DNA of 64,000 nt from Dipteris shenzhenensis (Eukaryota > Polypodiophyta > Polypodiopsida > Gleicheniales), in assembly GCA_047967505.1 (NCBI GenBank), contig CM106540.1. One strand, given 5' to 3'. Shown piece after piece: positions 1-11,704 of this stretch. The translations under genes and the position numbers were made by a program. The notes under the pieces were generated by a model. That model saw only the letters and a list, made by a program, of their open reading frames with translations. It did no database searches and was not told where the DNA came from. Each line of letters opens with the position of its first letter. Within the stretch, counting starts at the first letter, position 1.

Positions 1-831
1 GCAAGATCTTCATCTCTCAGCAGAAATATGCAAGGGAGATCTTGAAGGCATTTGGTATGTCTAAGTGCAAGGAGATAGCTACACCTATGGAGGTAAATAC
101 AAGGCTATTTATGGAGGATGCCTCACCACTAGCAGACATTGAGAGGTACATGAAGTTGGTCGGTAGTCTCATCTATCTGTCCAATACCAAACCGGACATC
201 ATTTTTGACGTTGGTGTTTTGAGCAGGTTCTCCAATAAGCCCCAAGAGAATCATTGGAATGCAGGGATGCGGGTGCTCAGGTATGTGAAGGGCACTCTTG
301 ATTATGGCATCACTTATGGTATGGGTACTTCCTTGGCTGGTCATTGTGACTTAGATTGGGCTAGAGATGTTGATTCCAGGAAATCAGTTTCTGGATATTA
401 TTTCTCTTTAGGTTTAGCTATCTTCTTTTGGATTAGTAAGAAACAACCGACAGTGGCTTTTTCTTCTATCGAGGCTGAGTACAAGGTAGCATGTTTTGCT
501 GCTTGTGAAGCAGTGTGGTTGAGGAGGATCTTATGGCACATGGGAGTGCAAGAGGATGAGGCAACTGTGCTGAGGTGCGATAATCAAAGTTGCATGGCCA
601 TTGCTAAAAATCCAATGTTTCATGCGCACACAAAACATATAGAGATTCAGTATCACTATGTGCATGATTTGATCAAGGACGGGATAGTGGAATTGGTCTA
701 GTGTCCAACAGAGCAAAATGGAGTAGATATCTTCACCAAGGCACTCAGGAAAGATCGGCTTCAAGGTCATCTTCAGAGACTCGGCATTGGGCCGAGAAGG
801 TGGTTCACCTACGGGTGGACATTGAGGAGGG
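1..831 (+). pseudogene. Ty1/copia polyprotein, C-terminal part (RT end and RNase H), broken
   Basis: The left edge enters a copia pol frame in the connection between reverse transcriptase and RNase H (ISQQKYAREIL near nt 12-44). The RNase H region follows with the family landmarks SLIYLSNTKPDI, VLRYVKGTLDYG, WISKKQPTVAFSS.EAEY, CDNQS and HTKHIEIQYHYV. An in-frame TAG at 699-701 interrupts the frame; after it the same frame continues with DIFTKAL (about nt 730-742) to the polypurine tract. Copia elements copy themselves through RNA; this remnant lacks everything upstream in the window. It is a different lineage from the element at 27-33 kb, judging by sequence. Certain as copia, inactive by the stop. 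Confidence 0.9.
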
Positions 832-832
832 G

Positions 833-1312
833 TGTTAGATATGCTCAATGCCCCACCCTCTTGGTAACCACCAGTGGTCCAAGGTGCTCAAGTTGCAAGG
901 CCCCCATTTGAGGATAAGCCATGTGTATCACTATGTGCATGATTTGATCGGCGATGGTATAGGGAATATTCCATGAATATTCCATGGACGACTAGTTGGT
1001 TCCACCGACTAGGTTGACTGGTTGGTTCCACTGACTACGTTAATTCAACTACCGCCCTCATAGCTATAAAGAGGCGACCTCCCCAGTCCATTATACCAGA
1101 TCAGATCTTACAATAGAGATCTGCCAGCTAGTTGCTCTTCACCTAGTATCTGTCTAGATCGCCATCTAAGCTCCACTCTGGGAGCGCATGGGTGGATGGA
1201 GCCATCATCTATACTACATCAGTATTAAAGGAAATTTTTGTTTATCTCCAGTTTGTTGTGTACTCTCTATTCTTTGTTCAATTTCTGGTTTGCTGCACCA
1301 TGTAATTTAACA
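833..1312 (+). repeat. 3' LTR of the copia fragment
   Basis: The LTR starts directly after the purine-rich tract GAGGAGGGG with TGTTA and ends with TAACA at 1308-1312. This gives a 480-bp repeat bounded by matching 5-bp inverted ends, as copia LTRs are. The 5' LTR lies outside the window, so the boundary rests on one copy only. No target duplication can be checked. Confidence 0.7.
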
Positions 1313-1330
1313 GTGGTTGCGGATATGGAT

Positions 1331-1362
1331 GTTGAGGGGTACTGTTAGAGATTGACATGCCA
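1331..1362 (+). repeat. Second purine tract plus LTR-like start
   Basis: About 20 bp past the LTR end, TTGAGGGGTAC is followed by TGTTAGAGATTGACATGCC, which resembles the junction at 824-852 (purine tract then TGTTAGATATGCTCAATGCC). It looks like the start of a related LTR, with no recognisable body behind it. Weak, short-range evidence. Confidence 0.35.
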
Positions 1363-1391
1363 TGATGGTTTGCCATGGTGGTCTTCGTTCC

Positions 1392-1640
1392 AACATCATT
1401 GCTTGAACCAACACAGTGGTCAGCGTAGCAAAAGATTGTGTTGTGTAGCGACGATAGATGGCAAAGTTGCGTAATGGCAGGTGGCAAGGCAAAAGTTTTA
1501 TGCTGTTGTCAGGCCAATGTGGTTGTGCTCGAACAAGCATGGTGGTCAGCTCAGCAAAAGATTGTGTTGCACAGTGATAGATGGCGAAGCTGTGCAAGCA
1601 AACATGGCAAGGCAAAGGCTGCATGATGTAGTCAACAGAG
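1392..1640. repeat. Imperfect tandem repeat, two units of ~126 bp
   Basis: The segment beginning GGTCAGCGTAGCAAAAG at 1418 recurs as GGTCAGCTCAGCAAAAG at 1544. Flanking matches on both sides include the GATAGATGGC.AAG and ATGGCAAGGCAAA stretches. Small ORFs here overlap in several frames and have no recognisable product. The rest of 1641-1950 shows nothing identifiable. Confidence 0.7.
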
Positions 1641-2883
1641 CAACAGTCTCTGTGCTCATGAGTAAATGCATATAGTGCCATGTGTCGAGAGCTTTACACT
1701 ATTGACCATGATAAATTGCATCTCATTATTACGCTAGTGTAGGGTCATGATGTCGGGAAAATTTTCGGCAAGAGTGCGAGTCCACACAAAATTCAAATAT
1801 TAACCCAGAAGCGCATCGCATCACGACCCCAAAATGGCCCGAAAAATAGTTCTATGATTGGCTACACCCAAGCAAACGTTGACCCAGTGGCTATTTTTTG
1901 GATCTCAATGGATTTCCTTGCATTTTGTGTTGTGATTTTGGAGGTGTACAGATGGAAGGGATGAGTGGAAGCTTGTCAGATGATGCGCTAATGCCTGAAA
2001 GAGCAGAGTGGATTACGAAGAGGTTATATTGTCATTGCATTCATTGCAAGTAGCAAGAAGTACAACATCAACATCGTATTGTCATGCGCCACTTGTGGAT
2101 GTATGGGGAGGAGCTTGCACCAGTACCCACCATTGGTGGTGCATGTGGTGATGGATCATCGGTAAGTCAATGCTATTTAAGTTTGTGATTAATATTGCAT
2201 GAGTACATGACACAAAACCTTGAGACAAGATCTTATATTTACACGAAACCTTGAGACAGGATGAGGAGGGTGGCGAGGGTGCACGTATTCCCTCACACTT
2301 TGAGTAGGAGGATAGTCTCTCGGATGTGGCAGATGATGACGAGGGTATGGTGGACATGATGGATTCTATTTTTAGGGGCACTACATCACATGTACACTTG
2401 ATGTCCAAGTTTGAGGCCAATATTCGAGAGTTACAATCAACACGATTGTACGAGGGTGTTGGGATGTCAAAACTATGGGCTTGTCTCTCAATCTTGAATC
2501 TGCGAGAAAAGCATGGGTGGTCTGATACAAGTGTCTCAGCCTTAATGAGGTTAGCTCCTACATTAATTTATCTCATAATTTGGATATTGTTGGTTTTGGG
2601 AATAATCATAGTTTCTCATTATTCGAAGCCTATGTATGTTTGAATTGCGATCATCTTGCTCTAGAAGATGTTGCCTACAACAAATACCATGCTCGCATCA
2701 AGAGATGAAGCAAAGAAGATGTTGACAACGATGGGTATGGATTATGATACCATCCATGCTTGCCGTAATGATTGTATTATCTTTCATGGAGAGCAACGAG
2801 ATTTGGCTAGTTGCCTGGAGTGTGGGGAACAATGATATAGAGATGACTTGTAGGGTGAGTAGATCCCGGTAAAGGTCTTAATA

Positions 2884-3146
2884 CACCTCGGGGGGTGCAC
2901 TACTAAGAAACCCTAGGTATCACGTGCATTCAAGGGGTATTAAAAAGATCCCTCAACTTAAATTTCCCCCGCAATAAAGATACCCCTCTTTACTTATGAA
3001 CTAACGGATTTTTTTCTAAAGTTAAAATAAAAAACCCCTCCTGTTATTGTAAATCTATTAACTTTTTTCCAAAAGTTCTATTAAAATACCCTTCCTTTTG
3101 AATGCACATGGCATACTAAAATTTTGTGAGGTGAAACCCCCGAGTG
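2884..3146. mobile_element. 263-bp MITE inserted in the transposase, 3-bp target duplication
   Basis: The ends are CACCTCGGGGGGTGCAC on the left and the inverted form GTGAAACCCCCGAGTG on the right. The inverted similarity continues inside (CACGTGCATTCAAGGGG versus CATGTGCATTCAAAAGG). Flanking triplets are ATA at 2881-2883 and AGA at 3147-3149. Removing the element joins a transposase reading IPVKVL directly to RHFPII, the order expected in TNP2 proteins, so both boundaries are supported by the interrupted gene. The CAC start and 3-bp duplication suggest mobilisation by CACTA-type transposases (inference). Confidence 0.82.
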
Positions 3147-4399
3147 AGACACTTTCCCATCATTGCTAGAATACAGAACATGTTCCGGCGAAGTTGATGA
3201 CTTGGCATGCTACACATCGGTCCACTGATGACACATTGAGGATTCCTGTGGATTGTGTAGCTTGGAAGCACATAGACAATCAGTGGCCAGACTTTGCAAG
3301 GGAGCCACACAACTCACATCTTGGGCTCACCATGGACACTCCAAACATACCATGTTTTTCTTGTTTGTGGGAAGGGTTTGATACTGCTTGCATGACACTC
3401 CAAACATATGAGGAAAATGGTTTATGAAGGTCATGCTTGATACCTTCCATTGGACCATCTTGCACGTGGAGGCTAGCTTGATCCACCACCACCATATTTG
3501 AAGGCAAGTGACTAGATTCAAGCTTGGAGGATGAATAGAGAGGATCCTCCTCTTGGTATGACGAGGCTATCCATCTTTCATGAGCTTCCTTATTGGGGTT
3601 AGTTACAAATCAATCATCTCTTCGATCCCATGCATATCCTCAAGAATGTGGGGGCTACTATTTGGGCACAGTTGGTTGGTGCCAAAGACTGGAGAGGAGT
3701 GTGAGAAGACTTGTGCGATATGAGTAGGATGCCTCATTTGTGGCCCCAAGTGCATGTTTGTAAAGTTGTCCTCTCGAAAGCAACATGGATCCTCTCCAAG
3801 AGAGAGGAGGTAGTGGTCAAGGCAGACATTGCCTCTTTTTGAACACCAACAGGGTACATGCATTGCTTGAAAGGAGCATTTTCAAAGGACAATAAGCTTA
3901 GTGGGCTTAAGTCTCATGATTGGCACAAGCTCTTATAGGTATTCCAAGTTGTAGGATTAGTGTACTGATAATCTTGATGCGTTAGTGTAATTATGATTAT
4001 GTTATATTACTGACACGAATTCTTTGTTGCTTGGATAGTTCATCCTCCCAATTACAATGAAAGGGTGCTTATTACAAGAAGATGTTAGAAATGCTATATT
4101 CAAGATTAGTGGTATTGTGACGTATTCTTACTATAAACTCGCATTGATTGCATTTTCTTCAATTTAAGTTGAATAATCTATAGACTGATTATGAATAGAT
4201 CTTACATGGGCACGTGAAATAGGTGGATATCTCAAAAAGAGATCGCCATATTAAGCATCGAGAAGGCTAGGGTGGACTCCATCGAAACTGTATGCTTGCT
4301 TGAGAAGCACTTTCCCTTGAGCATTATGACAATTCAAGTGCACTTGCTTGTGCACATAGTTGATGAGGTGGCCTTGCAGGTACCACTCATAGTCGGTGG

Positions 4400-4531
4400 A
4401 TGTTTTCTCTCGAGCAGTTTATGAAAACTTTGAAGGGATTTGTAAAGGAAGAGAGCAAGACCGGATGTTTTTTTCTCGAGCAATTTATGAAAACTTTGAA
4501 GGGATTTGTAAGGAATAGAGCAAGACCGAAA
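4400..4531 (+). repeat. 66-bp tandem duplication inside the transposase
   Basis: Two adjacent copies of a unit containing CGAGCA.TTTATGAAAACTTTGAAGG start at 4411 and 4477, a period of 66 bp (22 codons). Copies b and c have a single unit (FLEHFMKTLKGF), so the duplication arose in this element. Confidence 0.85.
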
Positions 4532-6376
4532 GCAAGCATGGCAAAGGGATGGCTTGTGCAAGAGTCATTAGTATATATCACAGATTTCTTGCATCCATGG
4601 ATCTCGATATGCTGCAAGCTTGGCATAACAAGGATGATGATCGCATCATTGGCAAGGTTCCCCAAGGAAAAGGGATTGAAAGAAAGATGAGCGAAGAGCA
4701 AATGCAAAAAATCAATAAGTTTTGTATCCTCAATAGCAAGGAGATGCAGAAGTGGATGGAGAGATATGAAGCGGCCAAAGAAGAAAGAATAAATGCAAGG
4801 ATGAGATTCAAAGTCATGCACAGGCGAGCGCAACCATATCCATGGGATCTCGCCCTTCTCTCCACTCACATGTCACTTGATTGGCTACAATTGGCTCTAC
4901 GTAAAGCTGAATGCGACGGAGAGATAATAAATGAGCACGAGCGAGAGAACTATCATCTAGATGTATGATGCATGTAAGTTTCTTACCTCTTGACATAATT
5001 AAGTAATTATTTGTGGCAATTGTTTTAATGATGCTCTTTTGCAGTACAAAAAGTACAGTGCATTATGGTCATATGGATGACATTTTCACGTAGAACACAT
5101 TGATTCAAAGAGAGTCACATGTGATTGTGGATTCATGGCTAACTTCACACAAGATAGCCGAGCAAGTGCTTTGGATACCAATGTTCTACCCTCATAGTTG
5201 GATTATTGTGGGATCATATGCAAAATCTATGATATTGATTTTAGACAATTTACTATTTTCATTCTTGATGTAAAATCGTTTAGAACTATTTACAACGGTC
5301 CCCATGCAATATTGAGGAAAGATAGTAGTGGTTTCTTTGCAATAGACTCCACCAAACTTTGGACCGATGAAAGTGATACTTTTATTCTTCCTGAGCATTG
5401 TGAGTAGGTGCATACTAATGATTTAATTAATGGAAGATTTCATTTTAAAAGATAAATTGGTACATGTACTTAAGCATAAATTCATATAATTAATGGCATT
5501 TGACACCCATCTTCAATATAGGTGGGTTTTCATCTAGATCATTTTGATCCAAGATGGTGGTACATGATCCAAGTTACACGACAAAGTAAATAAATTTTTG
5601 AAGATAGAGATGTAGATATGGAGATGCCACTACCAATGCTAGATCCAATTGATCCAAAAGAATCTAGCGAAGAAGATGAAGATCACAATATGAGCCAAGA
5701 GGAAGATGCGCATATAAATGACATCGTATGGGAGGAAGATGAAGACCACGATATTGAGGAAGAAGATGATGATCAAGAATCACCTGACTTTATTGAAGAA
5801 GATCAAGTCTTAGGTGAACATATGATGCTAGAGTATGATGATGATATAGGAGATTAGCTCGGTCGATATAGAGTTGGAGTAGACTTGTTTGGCATGCTAG
5901 ACTTGGCTCAAGATGTGAAGCCGTTGATGTAAATGCTCTTGATTGTTTTTTTTCATCTCAAACTTGGACATGAATATATGAGCTTCAAACTTGATGTACA
6001 TGCTCTTGTACTTTTATTCTTTCAAAGGACCAAACATGTATGAAAAGAATTTTTTTTTGTCTTTGGAAAAAACTCTCTTTAAAGGTCGGTATGGGGAAAA
6101 ACATTCTCTGTAAAACATCGATATAGGAAAGTGTCTCAGAGTTGTTATATAATGACCTTTTACAAGTCTAGTTAACATCACTATATACCCACCATTTACA
6201 AGTCTCATAAATGTCGCTATATACCCACATTTTACAAAGGTCGCTATATGCCCACATTTTACAAAGGTCAATGTATACCCACTTTTTAAAACCCACCTTA
6301 CATACTGATGATTAGCACACTACATTTACTAAATGTCGGTGCTTAACCATCAGAATAAGGCCCATGTGTAGTAGTG

Positions 6377-6960
6377 TCTTTTAGAAACCAATTTTGTTTA
6401 CAAATTTAGATACATGATAATGTCTATTTTGCAGACCATTTTTGTTTCCCAATACGAATTTTGTTCAACGCAAATAGTTTCTACTTTTATCTTTATTTTC
6501 TAATGCACACAATATTTACATAGACATATGGAAAGAGCCTCATCAATCTGGATATCCCTCTATACTTTGCAAAGATGTTAGTTTGGCACTTTGTGAAAGC
6601 TCTCACATGGATTTCTCCTCACACAACAAATGTGTGAGGCATCGCATGGATGTTGTGATAACACAAGAGATGCTCTTAGATGCATTGGCCAAAGCATGAG
6701 AGACAATGGTGCAAGAGTAGTTGTAGAGGCTTCATGATGAAAAAAAGCATGTTTTGAGGAGATTCAGTGGACCTTGAGGAGCCCAATCATGGATGAAATG
6801 GCATGGAACTTGGTCATGGCTCAAGCGGCACAATTAGTGACCTTAATAAAATTGAACATGTAGATAAGGCAAGAATGCATGCATCAAGGAGCCAGTGTAG
6901 CCACATGATATAGAGATCACAATATATTGCCCCCTTGCAAACCGACAACCAACCATGCCC
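6377..6960. other. No identifiable gene
   Basis: AT-rich sequence between the CACTA a terminus and the RING-like fragment. I see no long frame, LTR or tandem array. Confidence 0.5.
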
Positions 6961-7149
6961 ATGAAAATGTTTCTCAAAGGTAGTGAAGATGCACTTTTAT
7001 GTCTAGTTTGTTAGGTGGATTTTGATGCATCTACCGGATTCTATGTCACACCTTGTAGACACAGCTTTCATCTTACCTTCTTATTACAAGCCATGCAAGC
7101 AAGAAGGATGTTCCTGCTGCGTTGGCACAACAAGACAAAGCAACTATAG
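6961..7149 (+). pseudogene. RING-H2-like zinc finger fragment with in-frame stop
   Basis: The frame from ATG 6961 reads ALLCLVC, a stop (TAG 7012-7014), then VDFDASTGFYVTPCRHSFH and ends at TAG 7147-7149. The spacing C-x2-C ... C-x-H-x2-H is that of a RING-H2 finger, the zinc-binding fold of many E3 ubiquitin ligases. The last cysteine pair is missing (RMFLL where C-P-x-C would be expected). Sixty-two codons with one stop is a fragment. It abuts the CACTA b edge, so it may be a captured gene piece or a host remnant. The match is by motif only. Confidence 0.38.
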
Positions 7150-7330
7150 ATGCACTTGATAGACGCACAAAATAGCGGGCATATTTATAGGCGTTGCTAA
7201 AATAGTGAAAATACGGGTGCATCTAATAGTGCATCTAATAGCGCCTCTAATAGCACATCTATTAGCACATCTGCACTGTGAATTACATGTGGATTTAGAT
7301 GCAAATTTAGACACAAAACAAAGAATACAG
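7130..7330. repeat. Subterminal-type array of AGATGC-like motifs, outer end of copy b
   Basis: Closely spaced variants of GCATCTAATAG, GCGCCTCTAATAG and CACATCTATTAG occur here. The same motif family is found at 11165-11330, 11705-11825, 35770-35960, 38725-38790 and 39170-39305. In CACTA elements such short repeats near the ends bind the TNPA-type protein; that role here is inferred. Confidence 0.6.
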
Positions 7331-7517
7331 AAAGTGAGATTTTGGTGCAGGCTGATAAATGTACATCAGTGCTTTCCAAACATTGCCCATGATTACCAAA
7401 GCACATAATTTTAATAAAAATATCAATGCTTTTTGGCAAACCCACATATACAAAAATTAAGTGAGGTGAGGAGAATGAGACAATATGTAAAATAGTTTTG
7501 CTAATTTCAATGATGGG

Positions 7518-10500
7518 CTACGGTTCAATCTCATCCTCAATGAGATCAACCCTTGCCAAAGTATCTACTTCAAAATCCAAACTAGTGTTGAGATCTACAA
7601 ATACATTCAGCCCGCTACTGCTTGTGCTACTCATGTGCTCATCGAAATCAGCATCACTAATGGTAGGCTCGTCCTCATGGGTAATGGCCTCAATATATGT
7701 ATCTTCTATCTCATGATCATCCTTCTCTCTCGTATCATGGTCATCATCACCTCCATGGCCCCATATGCTCCATATTAGTAAATGTACTATACATCACTTT
7801 GGAACGTGGCATAATAGGTATGACATGCCACCACCTATTATTATCCACCATTGGTTGATAGACAACCTAATTCAAACACAAATACAATCATGTTATTTTA
7901 CTTACATCGAAGGTATCAAATATTTAAAAGTGAGTATTTTTATATGTGTGTACAATACGTGTTCACATTGTTGCGGTAGTACTACTGTGTCCTTCTTACT
8001 TTGCCAAAATTTTGTGGAGTCAATAGTTACAAAGCCACTTGCATGGAGTTTGATTGTTGCATTAGGGCCTCTTTCCACCACATCCTTAAACCACTTTACA
8101 ACATACACAAAGAAGCCTCGAAAGTCAAGCTTAATAATATCTTGCATTATGCCAAAATAATCATCCATGGCTCCATTGGCTCCCTCAAAGCTAGTAATGA
8201 TGCCGCAATCTAGTGTGTTTCTCTTATCATCAATCCGTTGTGTTCGAAAATGCTTGCCCTCACACCATATAGCATTGAACATAGTACACTACACAAAGAC
8301 AAAATCAATTAAATGTATATAAGTGACTCTTGTACCAACCAACCCTCAGCCATGCTACCTTCTGACCTTGCATTTTGTCTCACGAAGCCCTTCAAGGTCT
8401 TCATGAAGTGCTCGAGGAAGAACAACCATCGTGCACATACAGTACCACATATAGCATCCACCAAATGCACTATGAGATGTAGTTGGCTTGTGAGAATAGA
8501 ACGTGGAAATGTCTCCTCCACTAAACAAACCACCTCCACTAACATAACTCGAGCATTCTCAAGCGTGGTGGGATCTATTTCCTTTGAGCTCACATACCTA
8601 GAAAGGAAAAAGTACACCATATCAGCAATATGAAGACCTTGCATGGAGCATTGATATGCTTCACATTTTGTATCGTGTAAAGTACCTCACAAGCTCGCCC
8701 ATCTTGTAAATACAATCCTTCACGTCCTTCGATGCACTATGAGAAATGGTAGTAGGTAGTATGAACTAAACATACGAGGAATGGTTGATTAGTTGCTTCT
8801 AATTCACTCACCAATTTGGAAGGAAAAAGATATTATGCAGATAAAATACTTACTTGGAGCATCTTGTGCCAATCATGAGATTTCAAGCCGTATAATTGCT
8901 CTACACCTCTTTTCTTGCTCTTTGTGAAGGCCCCCTTCAAACACCTCATGCATCTATTGGGAGTACGAATTGTAGTGATAGATCATTTCACCACCACCAT
9001 CTCTAGCTTCGATAAGCTCCATGGTGCACGAGGTAAAAAGAAATGCCCATTTGGCCTCTCTTGTGGCCAAGCTTCATGCATCCTCCCTGTGGTGCATAGA
9101 TCTTCCCCTATGCCTATGGGATCTCATGTCCCATTCAAATGTTCCTAAATGGTAGATGCCACATTCTTGAAGATATGCATGGGATCAAGCAGGTGATTGA
9201 TCTTGAGGTGGGACCAATATGTTAGTCGATAAAAGATGGAGTATCTAAACAAAAGCTGGTGTTAGCGTGCAATATTTATTTCCATTCAACATAGCACATA
9301 ATAGTTACAAACCCTTACCGGCTCATGCCAAGTGGTGGAGGAGTCATGGAATCATTCCAAATTCTCATCCAATCTCCTGCGGTGAGTGACTGTGGGGAGA
9401 CTTCATTCCAAGGGGCGACATATCTAGGATGATCAGGTGGAAGAAATCGATGGTGATTCTCATAGATGACCTTATTCAATGCATCTACTCGTGAGGCAAC
9501 TAGTGAAGGACCACAAACAAGACATGCATGGTAACCCGATGTAGGGATACCTGAACAGTGGATGCAATTAAGAGTTCAAGGTGGGTTCAGGGTGCCACAT
9601 CAATGGCCTACTCATAATAAAAAGTTCAATGCTTACTTGAACACTCACCATAGCCTGGGAAGTTATGCATCATGCACATTAAGAATTCTTTGTAGTTGAA
9701 GTCTCGTGGGCCTACTCACATCATGCACCTCGATACCTCTCCAAAGTATTTGTAGCTCATCAATCAAAGGCTCCAAATAAACATCAAGATTTTTTACTTT
9801 ATGTTTCCCTGGAATTAGAAGGGATAACATAACATGTCCTTTCTTAATCACCATAGAGGGTGGAAGATTATCATTCACCAATATCACTAGCCATACACTG
9901 TAAGAGGTGCTTTTGAGACCAAATGGGTTCACACCATCCATACCCAATCCAAGTCTCAAGTTCCTAGGTTCTTCTTTGAAGCTTGGCCATGTGTCTTCAA
10001 TATGCTTCCACGTAGGAGTGTCTGCGAGAGTTCTCCACTTGCCATTGGTTGATTGATGGCACGAATGCCATGACATGAGCTCTGCAATGGATTTGCACTT
10101 GAACATATGTTGGATGAGAGGGATTATGGGAAATGTCACAGAGCCTTATGAGGCACATCCAAAGTTTTGAGATCTGCTCTATATCTTGCCTCTTCACAAG
10201 TAGGACACTCTCTTGCATCGTTATGTGGTCCACGAAATAGAACGCAATCATTGAAAGAGAATGCAATCATTGATGCATTCATGGATGTTCTTGTAATCTA
10301 ATCCTCCAAGAGAGGTCACATGTTGCCTTGCCATATCTCTTGAGGTTGGTAATTTATTCTCCCTTTGAAGCACTTTACACAATATCCTGCACGTGAAGAC
10401 CATAAATGAGAAAAAGCATTTTGAGTAATTGACCCACTAGCATAATTCACCATGTTTGCAAAATAGAATTTAAAGCTTACTTGAGTAATGCATTCAAACT

Positions 10501-11106
10501 TGCATTGCTCCATGGTCTGCAAGTTTAGTAACTCAAGGGAGGAACGTAGAATAGAGAATGTGCACCCCTCAAATAGTGGAGTCGATGCTACAGTAAAAAG
10601 ATCATTATGCTCCATGATATCATCCCTACCTGAGGACTTATGGATATTTAAACCCTGCACCATATCATCAAACACCTCCTCCATAGGCTCATGAGGTAGT
10701 AATGGCAGAGGACTACTATCACCATCACTCCATCCATCCATAATGGTCCCTCCTGAAGATCCCACCTCATATCACCGACGCTTCGCCTCCTCACAAGATG
10801 AGCATAGGGCAACATATGCAGGTGTGGCATTGCATCCTATATCAAATCAAAAAAGGATCATATAACAAACACATGAACACCCATAGGTATCTCAATCAAC
10901 CTTAACTCTTTAACACTTACCATGTTTACGGTCACATCCCATTCTTCATACTTTGAGATGTGATTGAGTGTAATTCTACTTGCACGATACATGTTTCCTC
11001 GACATCGATCACACATACATTTTCTTTTTTGCTCCAATCACATTTCACGATGGTGGATACGGAGGGATTCATCCCCACTGGAGCTACGTGTTGAAGATGA
11101 AGACAT
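7518..11106 (-). pseudogene. TNP2-type CACTA transposase, copy b
   Basis: Reading leftwards from ATG at 11106: Ser-rich start, with a TGA about 20 codons in where copy c has Trp. Next come 10765-10316 (acidic region, then SILRSSLELLNLQTMEQC) and 10139-9663, an open stretch with FPIIPLIQHMF, WHSCHQSTNGKWRTL, LGLGMDGVNPFG and GKHKVKNLDVYLEPL. A DUF4218-like block is at 8644-8309 (LHLIVHLVD, FLEHFMKTLKGFVRQNAR). A DUF4216-like block is at 8282-7902 (FNAIWCEGKHFRT, GFVTIDSTKFWQ), and an acidic tail ends at 7518. Blocks are separated by GT..AG introns as in copy c. Relative to copy c about 460 bp is missing at ~8311. Probably non-functional, though the central part is more open than in copy c. Confidence 0.82.
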
Positions 11107-11164
11107 CCTATAGATAAACAACCTAAAAAATGTGTTCTTGCATGAGTTGTAAATGTCAAAACTC

Positions 11165-11330
11165 TGTGTAGTATCTAAAAAGTGCATCTAACACCATGTC
11201 TATACTGTGGAATGCATCTATAGGTGCATCTAAAATAGTGTAGATGTGTTGATAGATGCGCGTTTAATAGATGTGATTTTAGATGCATGTTTAGATGCGC
11301 TTTTAGATGTGTAGACTGTGAGCTGATTTT
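11165..11330. repeat. Central AGATGC motif array, transposase side
   Basis: About ten variants of GCATCTATAGGTGCATC, AGATGTGATTTTAGATGC and similar lie directly upstream of the transposase start. The matching array in copy c is 39170-39305. Confidence 0.65.
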
Positions 11331-11476
11331 CGAACCTACTTTTAGCGTGCTTGCTTTCCTTCACATACTTTTAGCATCGCGGGGCTTGCTTTCCTATGAA
11401 TAGACATAGCACTAGGCATCCACACTTATCTCCAAGCATCCACACTCATCTCTAGGCTTACACAGTCATCCCCAAG

Positions 11477-11484
11477 TATATAAG
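11477..11484 (+). promoter_or_regulatory. Probable TATA box for the second gene of copy b
   Basis: TATATAAG is followed ~80 bp later by a splice-donor-like CAAG/GTGAGT at 11561-11568, which suggests a 5' leader exon for a rightward transcript crossing the CT-rich tract. Copy c has CACACAAG at the equivalent site (minus strand, 39001-39012). Confidence 0.45.
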
Positions 11485-11704
11485 AGAAGAGGATGAACAA
11501 CGGAGAGAAGAAAGAGAAGCAGCTTTGAAGAAGGACAAGAAGCTTCCATACCTCTATCCAAGGTGAGTCTCTTGGCAGTTGGTCTTCTTTGGAAGTTGCT
11601 CTCTTTGGATTCGTCCTTTGTTGTATGCAGGGAAGGGATGTTTTTGGTACTAGTGTTGTTCTTTTTGGGGTTGGGCGCATGTCCTTTTTAGTTTCTTTCA
11701 AAAA

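Larger units (their letters stand above)
1952..5857 (+). pseudogene. TNP2-type CACTA transposase, degraded, intron-containing
   Basis: TNP2 transposases cut at CACTA ends. Recognisable blocks in order: N-terminal region from ATG 1952 (EWITKRLYCHC); LNLREKHGWSDTSVS near 2490-2540; the cysteine block HACRNDCIIFHGE ending CLECG near 2755-2825; WHATHRSTDDTLRIP near 3200-3250; LGLTMDTPN near 3320; LKSHDWHKLL near 3910-3937; a DUF4218-like block with a 66-bp duplication at 4400-4530; 4549-4968 (GKVPQGKG...MQKWMERYEAA); a DUF4216-like block at 5198-5407 (GFFAIDSTKLWTDESDTF); and a very acidic C-terminus at 5618-5857. Multiple stops, frameshifts and a MITE in the middle mark it as dead. Family assignment rests on block order shared with copies b and c. 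Confidence 0.82.
1952..6376 (+). mobile_element. Old CACTA (En/Spm) DNA transposon, copy a
   Basis: A decayed TNP2-type transposase gene fills 1952-5857. Beyond it, 6120-6300 holds short direct repeats built on TATATACCCACATTTTACAAAGG, typical of CACTA subterminal regions. The right end is TAGTG at 6372-6376, preceded by a region whose reverse complement reads CACTACTACACATGGGCC. The left terminus was not found; no matching CACTA end is visible before 1952, so the element is probably truncated or its 5' end has decayed. It is related to but clearly diverged from copies b and c. Confidence 0.8.

Noticed and set aside
1690-1750. CACTATTGACC and CTAGTGTAGGG as the missing left end of CACTA a
   Set aside because: Neither matches the element's right terminus CACTACTACACATGG beyond the first few bases.
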